This document shows positions 57,868 to 64,000 of a stretch of 64,000 nt of DNA, in pieces. Each line of letters begins with the position of its first letter. Position 1 is the first letter of the stretch. Origin of the DNA: Thereva unica (lineage: Eukaryota; Arthropoda; Insecta; Diptera; Therevidae); assembly GCA_949987705.1 (NCBI GenBank), contig OX465283.1:93855813-93919812 (forward strand). Direction: 5' to 3'. The position numbers were made by a program, and so were the translations under genes. The notes under the pieces were generated by a model. The model was not told the origin of the DNA and made no database searches. It was given only the letters and a program-made list of their open reading frames with translations.

Positions 57868-58150
57868 GGCCTCGGTAGCCTAGGGAGTAAGGCGCCTGGC
57901 TACTATCCCAGAGGTCCCGGGTTCGATTCCCGGCGGTGCCACGGTCCTAGCCTTTCCCAATTTCCCACCCACATAACTTTCCTTCTTTCTTCTTCCCTCT
58001 TTACATTCCTGATCCCTCCTGTCATAGCCTTCCTTAGCCCTTCCCCGCCCCACCAAAAAGCGCATGTCATCGGTTGGTTGATGAGATTCAACTCGTTTCA
58101 GGAGGCATAACACTCCAGCGAGTTGTTTCTCGATGCCCCGATGACAAAGT
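57868..58150 (+). mobile_element. tRNA-derived SINE
   Basis: The first 73 bases (57,868-57,940) are tRNA-like, with an A box TAGCCTAGGGAG (57,876-57,887) and a perfect B box GGTTCGATTCC (57,920-57,930). The T-arm pairs perfectly (CCGGG/CCCGG), the acceptor stem has one mismatch and one wobble, and the anticodon arm does not form a regular 5-bp stem with a 7-base loop. It is therefore not a functional tRNA. A pyrimidine-rich middle and a body with GGCATAACACTCCAGCGAG follow. Transcription would be by RNA polymerase III from the internal boxes. The 3' end is approximate. Confidence 0.8.
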
Positions 58151-58344
58151 CGCCAGTAATGGTTGGGAGTAGGTGGACTAAAAAAATATCGTGGGTAGGT
58201 TGTGACAGTTCCTTTCTTCCTCGACTAGAGCTGCTGTTCGACATTGCACTCTATATGAAGAAAATAGACTGTCGACACAGTATAAAGGGCGTTTCCTGTG
58301 ACTCTAGTCTTTTATTTAAAAAAAAAAAATCTGTAAGTGAGCCT

Positions 58345-58775
58345 CATACCGAAATTTGACTTGTTGAATCGTTAGGGGGGAATGTAATGAAATTAATGTC
58401 AAATTTCCGAAGTCCCCCCTCCCCCTGTTTTTGAGAAAATCCAAAAAATGCGTCCAAATAATTTGATAATTTTGAAATGCGTTTTTCTCAGAATCTATGG
58501 GTTTTGGTGAAAAGTTTATTTAACAAAAAATGTAGAGGACATTGTTAACTACATTTTATGTCATTGAAGTGACGTCATCCGACTTGAAATACAAAAAGTA
58601 GGTGGCGCTCAAGCATCAAAAAAGTGTTTGTTTTCTATTTTCGTTAAAAAAAAATAGTTTTTTTTTGCAATGATGTAAATGAGAAAGTTGCTACAGCTTT
58701 TAAACTATTTTTTTTTTATAAAACTTAGCAACTTACATGCCCCCCTAACGGTTCATCCAGTCTAATTTCGGTATG
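58345..58775. mobile_element. MITE with about 36-bp inverted ends, probably TA-flanked
   Basis: The left end CATACCGAAATTTGACT...CGTTAGGGGGG is mirrored by the right end CCCCCCTAACG...AATTTCGGTATG. Taking TA as duplicated gives ends that begin CCGAAATT, which fits a Tc1/mariner-like MITE. The interior is non-coding. Confidence 0.75.
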
Positions 58776-58882
58776 TCATTTTTCGGAGACTCCCAATTTT
58801 TTCGTGACAGATTGACTGTACTAAAAACCGAGTTTTTGGGATCCGGAGGCGCAACGTTCGCCGATAGCTACTGGTGAGATTA

Positions 58883-59176
58883 TTATTTCTTTGTTTCAGA
58901 AGGGACGGGTTGTGGAACATTTATTGAAGCGTTCTCATCTTTTATAATAATTACATAGTTATCATCCGTGGGAGTTTCAGTGTTTGCGTCGAAAAAAGCC
59001 TTGTCGACTTTTTCGGGCAACATTTATGGGCATTCACAGTTGAATTCATCCTCGTCTAACTACTTTGAGACTTCTACCACGCTCTCACATGTTTCACCAT
59101 TGCAATTCTGACAAATCGCAGAGTAGTTTAAGTCAGCCTTCTGGCATCCGCAGGCTGCGCAACACTTGGTTGTGCA
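58883..59176 (-). pseudogene. CXC (tesmin/TSO1-like) cysteine-rich gene fragment
   Basis: After an acceptor-like TTTTTTGTAG, one frame encodes CTTKCCAACGCQKADLNY, then CQNCNGETCES, the spacing of CXC domains found in many arthropod transposon-associated and tesmin-like proteins. The same frame continues through a TAG (59,060-59,062) and a TAA to an acidic tail (DDNYVIIIKDENAS), and ends at the TAA at 58,883-58,885. Two in-frame stops suggest decay. The parent gene is not identified, and whether it is host or transposon is open. Confidence 0.5.
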
Positions 59177-59564
59177 CCTACAAAAAATTAATTTCAACAG
59201 ATCTGGCGGCGCACAGTGGAGCTCGCTCATAGAAGGTTCTGCTCAAAACTCAATTTTCAAAATGTGGAAATTTATCAAAAAAATTGTATCATCGTAGTTG
59301 TTATAATGTATCAGATCACGTGTAAAAATATTAAGTCGCTGACTGCTATGAGTCATCGAGCGCATGAGCATAAAGTTCATAGTTTAGGCAAAATAATACT
59401 TCTGCGAAAAAGGAATGCCAGTTTATGCGCGATATAAAAACATTAATTTCTAACGTTTAACGATAAAATCTGTGGAAGTGTATTATGTCGGTGATCAAGC
59501 AAGGTTTGTTAATTCTTATTTAATTTTGTATTATATGATAAGTTCATTGGTTTATGATACAGGG
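59177..59564. other. AT-rich gap with no recognised feature
   Basis: No further exon of the CXC fragment, repeat end or RNA gene was recognised. Confidence 0.4.
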
Positions 59565-59785
59565 CTTAAAATTTGTGGTAGTGTATATTTTTTCGTAGGA
59601 GGTTCTTTAAATGACATTTTCTCGAAAACACGCAAAGTTCTATTGCTAATTTTTTCGATTAACTAATATACAAAGCCTTCCTTTTATAATAAAAAAAGAA
59701 TCAAAAATAGAACTTTGCGCATTTTAGAGAAAATGTCATTTAAAGAACCTCCTAAGAAAAAATATACACTACCACAAATTTTAAG
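59565..59785. mobile_element. Hairpin element: about 80-bp inverted arms with a short loop
   Basis: The left arm CTTAAAATTTGTGGTAGTG to AACTTTGCG-type sequence is mirrored almost perfectly by the right arm; differences are a handful of bases. The loop is about 50 bp. It lies exactly at the broken 3' end of a LINE. A transcript would fold into a long double-stranded stem. Confidence 0.85.
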
Positions 59786-61756
59786 CCATCGGCCTTAACA
59801 TTATCTTCCCACCTTAACCGTGGTTTGCCAACTGGTCTTTTGCCATCTGGTAGTAGATACAGGGCTTTTTTTGAGTCATCCATTCTTTGGACATGGCCGG
59901 CCCAACGTAAACGTAGTAGTTTGGCATGGGTCGAAAGTTTACATTCTTTGTATAAGTCGTACAATTCGTGATTGTAGCGTATTCTCCATGCACTGTCTTC
60001 ATTGATTGGGCCGTATATCCTTCGGAGAACCTTCCTCTCAAATATATCCAGCTTGTCTGCGGATTTCTGGGAGATACTCCAAGCTTCACATCCATACGTA
60101 GCTACTGTACGTATGATGGTTTTGTAGATTCTTATTTTAGTTTTTCTGTGGATGTCTCTGGATTTTATTACTGGCAGTAGTGAGAAGTATGTTCTGTTCG
60201 CGGCGTTTATTCTTCTTTGTACGTCTATCGTTTCATCGTTGTTTTCGCTGACTGTGGACCCCAGGTAGTTAAATTGGTTTACCCGTTCAAAGTTATATTC
60301 CCCCAGGTGGTATTGTGGTTTCTTCTTCTTTCCACCCTTGACTGAATTAGAATCTTACTCTTCTCTGCGTTTATTTGCAGCCCTATATGTTTTGCTTCAT
60401 CTTCTAATTCTGTAAATATTTTTCTAAGATATGACAGTGATCTTGCAAGGCAGTTTATATCGTCGGCATATCCTGCCAACTGTTTGGATTTGTTAAGCAG
60501 GGTTGCGTTCGCATCAATGTTAACCTTGCGAATTACTCCTTCTAGGCAGAGATTAAATAGGTGTCAGCCCATCGCCCTGCTTTAAGCCTTGCTTGACTGG
60601 GAAGGATTCCGTCAATTCTCCTTGTATTCTGACTACACATCTTGTATTTTCCATTGTCATTTTTGTTAATTTTATTATCTTCATGGGGATGTTTAGGTCT
60701 AACATTGTTGCATACATTTGCTCCCTGTCGATGCTGTCGTATGCTTGTTTAAAGTCGATGAAAAGTTGATACACGCCAATGTTGTATTCCCAGCACTTTC
60801 GGAGGATTTGCCTTATTGTGAAAAGTTGATCCATTGTTGACCTATTTCTTCTGAATCCAGCTTGGTATTCACTTATTGCCGCTTCTGCGTAAGGTTCCAG
60901 TCTGGTCTTAATTATATTGGTCATTATTTTATATACTGTGCTTAAAAGAGATATGCCTCTATAGTTTTCACAGTTGAATCTGTCCCCTTTCTTGTGTATT
61001 GGGCAGATAATGCTTTGCTCCCATTCTTCAGGCATTTTTTCATTCCTCCATATGCAGCATAGTAATTCGTGTATAGCTGCTGAGAGCGATTCGCCTCCTT
61101 GTTTGATCAACTCTGCTGGGATGTTATCAATTCCTGGAGATTTATTGTTTTTTAATGATCGTATGGCACTTTGAACTTCTTCCAGAGTGGGTACATTTGT
61201 TTCTCTGGTGTCATCGTTATGTTGTAGACGGGGTTTTGGTACATGTCTGATGCTCTCGTTTGCGTTCAGCAGCTCGCTAAAAAATTCCTTCCATCTTTTC
61301 TTTACATCTTCGCTGCCTGTGACTGTAGTGCCTTCTTTTGTTTTGCATATACCGGAGGAGGGTTTGAAGCCTTTCTTGAAGAAGTTTACTTCCCTGTATG
61401 CTTCCCGTGCTTTGTTTTGGGCAAAGTTTTCCTCTGCTCTCAGGATGTGATTGTTGAGGAATTGCCTTTTCTTCTTCCTGCAGATGTTTTTTGCGGTTTT
61501 TCTTGTTTCCTCGTATTTCAATTTCTTACTCCTCGTCGGTCTCTCTATGTACATATATTCTCCTATTTTTATTTCTGGCCTCTATAGCTTGCTGCTTGCC
61601 TGCTTTGCATTCCTCGTCGTACAAGTCACTGGCTCTGGCTGTGCGTTTATACCCTACAGTTTCCTTCGTGACATCTGTCAGTACCGTCTTCAATCTCATC
61701 CATTTTCCCTCGACTGTATCTTCATTATTTATACCTATCCTGTTTATCCTTTGCAA
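59786..61756 (-). pseudogene. RTE-like reverse transcriptase ORF with frameshifts
   Basis: From the 5' side: a linker region (RINRIGINNEDTVEGKW) ends at a stop near 61,526. A second frame (61,554-60,553) encodes the RT core with NYRGISLLSTVYK, GFRRNRSTMDQLF, FIDFKQAYDS and VKQGLKQGD. A shift near 60,560 leads to AGYADDINCLARS at about 60,475. After another break near 60,280 the tail HELYDLYKECKLSTHAKLL and LRWAGHVQRMDD is read at 59,964-59,752. At least three breaks make it non-functional. Confidence 0.85.
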
Positions 61757-61787
61757 TATCTTTTTTGTTTCCCAAGCGCGAGCATAG
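59786..61787 (-). mobile_element. RTE-like LINE, truncated at both ends
   Basis: The homology begins inside the C-terminal coding region (RWEDNVKADG) next to the hairpin and ends at about 61,787, where a MITE fragment starts. It is the same family as the fragment at 1-440. Internal coding is described separately. Confidence 0.85.
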
Positions 61788-61989
61788 TTTTACCAAGTCC
61801 CCCTACTAAATTCTAACCACTTCCAAAACTGCTTGTCCTCCGTATCGAACGAGAGCCGGCTAATTGAGGGTGCTAATGTAGCCCTTTATAGATAATCGCC
61901 CGTTTTCTTTATTCTATAAAATTTATGAAAACTCCAGTAGCATGTTTTAACAGCTCCTATTAGTAGCGCTTAGATTATTTCCCGCTGGG
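61788..61989. mobile_element. CCCAG-type MITE, right-end fragment
   Basis: It ends TTTCCCGCTGGG, the same terminus as 1,902-1,913, and its interior matches 9,575-9,725 (GAGAGCCGG, CGCCCGTTTTCTTT, AAATTTATGAAAACTCCAG). The left end is missing at the LINE junction. Confidence 0.7.
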
Positions 61990-62382
61990 ATTGCTTCTGG
62001 ATTGAAAAGATGATGCTGAGCCCCAGATATAACCACAAGACCCTGTCTACATAAGACCTGTTCCATTCTAGGCTACATTAAGTAACTTTATGTTCATCCG
62101 CGAATAAAAAATCGATCGTTCAGTATCTACATGAAATGTCCTGAATGAACTTATTTATTAGATTTTTTGTATTTTCAATATCCCCCAAACATATTTTAGC
62201 TCCGAGTACATATATGATTTTTAAAACGACGATATCTCATGAATGGCAATTCGTACGGGAATAATCGTACAACTAACAAATTTTTTAAAAACTATTTTAC
62301 GACACGACTTAAGATGCAAACTGATTTTTGACTTGATTTTTTGCTCCCACCGATGTTTGGAGAAATTAGACATTTCATTTAT
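61990..62382. other. AT-rich stretch with no recognised feature
   Basis: No gene, repeat end or RNA gene was recognised before the RTE copy begins. Confidence 0.45.
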
Positions 62383-64000
62383 AAAGAGACCTGGGTATCA
62401 CCCGATGGTAGAACGAGAAATCAGATAGATCACGTGGCCGTCAGCCGCAGATGGAGAACCATTCTGGAGGATGTCAGGAGCTTCAGGGGAGCGGACACTG
62501 GAAGCGACCATCATTTGGTAGTAGCAACTATTCGCCTTAGAATCGCTGCAATCAGAAACGTTCAACGCGATGTTATAAACCGTAGACGGTTTAACGTTGA
62601 CCTTCTGCAGGAGACCGCTAAAAAGCGAGAATTTGCTGGAAACCTGCAGCAAATATTAAACCAGCAAACCGTTTCTGACGACACAAATATTGAAGAGCTG
62701 TGGAGTAGAACAAAGGGCGCTATATTGACGGCTGCGGAAACGAGCGTCGGTTATGTCCAGAGAAACATGCAACATTGGATCTCGGACACAACTTGGCAAA
62801 AAAAACGAAGAAGGGCCCTCAAAAATAGCATAAACTCTACAAGCGACTCCAAAAGACGTCACCAACTTGAACGGGAATCTCAATTACACAGGGAGGTAAA
62901 GGGAAGTGTCCAGCGTGGTAAAAGGCAGCAGATAAATGAGCTCGCAGGAAAAGCGGAAAATTTGGCACACACAGGCAACAGTAAAGTGCTGTACCAAATT
63001 ACTAAACAGCTCTCGGGAAAGCACTCTACTAAAAAGCATGCCGTAAAGAGTGCGGATGGGAGGCTGCTGTGCAGCGACGAGGAGCAACTCCAAAGATGGA
63101 GAGATTACTTCTTCGCCGCCCTGAATGGTTCACTTGCACAGGAACCTCAGGAAAACAGCAACAATGCACAGCCGATAAGAATCAACACCCGGGCCCCATC
63201 CAAGACGGAAATAGTAACCGCAATTCATGCGATGGCCAATGGTAAAGCAGCTGGAAAAGATGGCATCCCGGCAGAATTGTTGAAAGCCGATTCAAGCCTC
63301 ATAGCAGATGCGCTTCAGCCAATCCTGGAAATAGCATGGAACACCTGTACCTTTCCGGAGGATTGGACGGAAGGTATCATAGTCAAAATACCCAAAAAGG
63401 GGGACCTAACAATATGCGACAACTGGAGAGGCATCTGTCTATTATCTACTGTGGGTAAAATCTTGTCCCACGTTATATTATCAAGGATAAGAGAGGCAGT
63501 AGACCGAACGCTTAGAAGGCAGCAGGCCGGATTCAGGAAGGGCCGCTCATGTATAGACCATATTAACACCTTGAGAATCATAGTGGAGCAGTCTACTGAA
63601 TTCCGATCCCCCCTTTACCTAGCTTTCGTAGATTATGAGAAAGCGTTCGACTCGGTTAATAGGAGCTTTATATGGCAGGCATTACGGCGACGTGGACTGC
63701 CTGATAAAATAATAGAATTGATAAAAGCCCTTTACAACAATTCCAAATGCAGAGTTCTCCATAATGGAAAATTATCCGACAGCTTCGAGGTGAATTCAGG
63801 AGTACGACAAGGATGTCTACTTTCGCCATTACTATTTCTTATAGTAATAAATGACATCCTTGTCGACGCTCTAGATAATAGAACAGGCGGCATACAATGG
63901 GGTTTGCTAGACCGCCTTAAGGACCTCGACTACGCGGATGATATCTGTTTGCTGGCCCACAGACATCAGGAGCTAAAAAACATGTTAAACAATTTGGCAA
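62383..64000 (+). CDS. RTE endonuclease-reverse transcriptase, 5'-truncated, open to the window edge
   Basis: The reading starts within the endonuclease at KETWVSPDGRTRNQIDH and stays open in one frame to position 64,000 (about 539 codons). It contains GSDHHLV, the linker, FRKGRSCIDH, FVDYEKAFDS, GVRQGCLLSPLLF and YADDICLL. It is a near-identical sister of 35.1-38.3 kb but keeps the C at about 63,391 that the other copy lost. Two 3-bp deletions (near 62,803 and 62,876) keep the frame. Because the 5' end is truncated it has no start codon of its own. Its 3' end lies outside the window. Confidence 0.9.

Noticed and set aside
57868..57940. A functional tRNA gene
   Set aside because: The A and B boxes and T-arm are good, but the anticodon arm does not form a regular stem-loop, the acceptor stem has a mismatch, and SINE-like sequence follows. 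It is read as a SINE head.

Overview
This is an AT-rich eukaryotic window, almost certainly from an insect. The evidence is a chitin-binding (peritrophin-type) exon with a splice donor, together with RTE, Jockey/CR1, BEL/Pao, hAT, PIF/Harbinger and HINE-like elements and a tRNA-derived SINE. I cannot name the species; a fly is plausible but unproven. It is a transposon graveyard: I recognise one host-gene exon (about 56.54-56.76 kb, minus strand), a decayed CXC-domain gene fragment, and otherwise mobile elements, satellites and unassigned AT-rich DNA.

Layout. 0-0.44 kb: 3' end of an RTE-like LINE. 1.3-7.4 kb: a long-terminal-inverted-repeat element that was hit by a MITE, a HINE-like element with 146-bp repeats, a hAT-type MITE and an unclassified insert. 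8.2-9.8 kb: foldback elements and MITEs. 9.8-13.3 kb: fragments of a Jockey/CR1-type LINE, Ty3/gypsy gag and integrase, and an RTE-like LINE. 13.4-16.0 kb: a TIR element carrying a (TA)n run, then a satellite of about 127 bp per unit with a perfect-TIR MITE inside. 16.1-19.6 kb: a nearly full-length Jockey/CR1-type LINE with a long open frame. 19.9-31.8 kb: an old BEL/Pao element, split by a LINE fragment, by a young complete BEL/Pao element (22,331-28,164, apparently identical 233-bp LTRs, 1769-codon frame) and by a hAT that itself holds a MITE. 32.7-38.3 kb: a duplicated 220-bp unit, then a second array of the same satellite, into which an RTE element with a one-base frameshift inserted. 38.6-41.9 kb: a HINE-like copy split by a minus-strand RTE-like LINE with a 7-bp target duplication. 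41.9-52.5 kb: an unclassified repeat split by a minus-strand copy of the 16-kb LINE, which is in turn split by two different hAT elements with 8-bp duplications. 52.5-55.9 kb: a PIF/Harbinger element with a TAA duplication. 56.5-62.4 kb: the host exon, a repeat copy, a SINE, MITEs, a hairpin and an RTE-like LINE. 62.4-64.0 kb: a second RTE copy, open to the window edge.

The insertions can be ordered because many interrupted targets can be read across their junctions. Transposase remnants (hAT, Harbinger) carry nonsense codons and look dead. Only the 22.3-28.2 kb BEL/Pao element looks intact, and the RTE copy at the right edge is open as far as it is visible. No bacterial-style operon, CRISPR array or functional RNA gene was seen.
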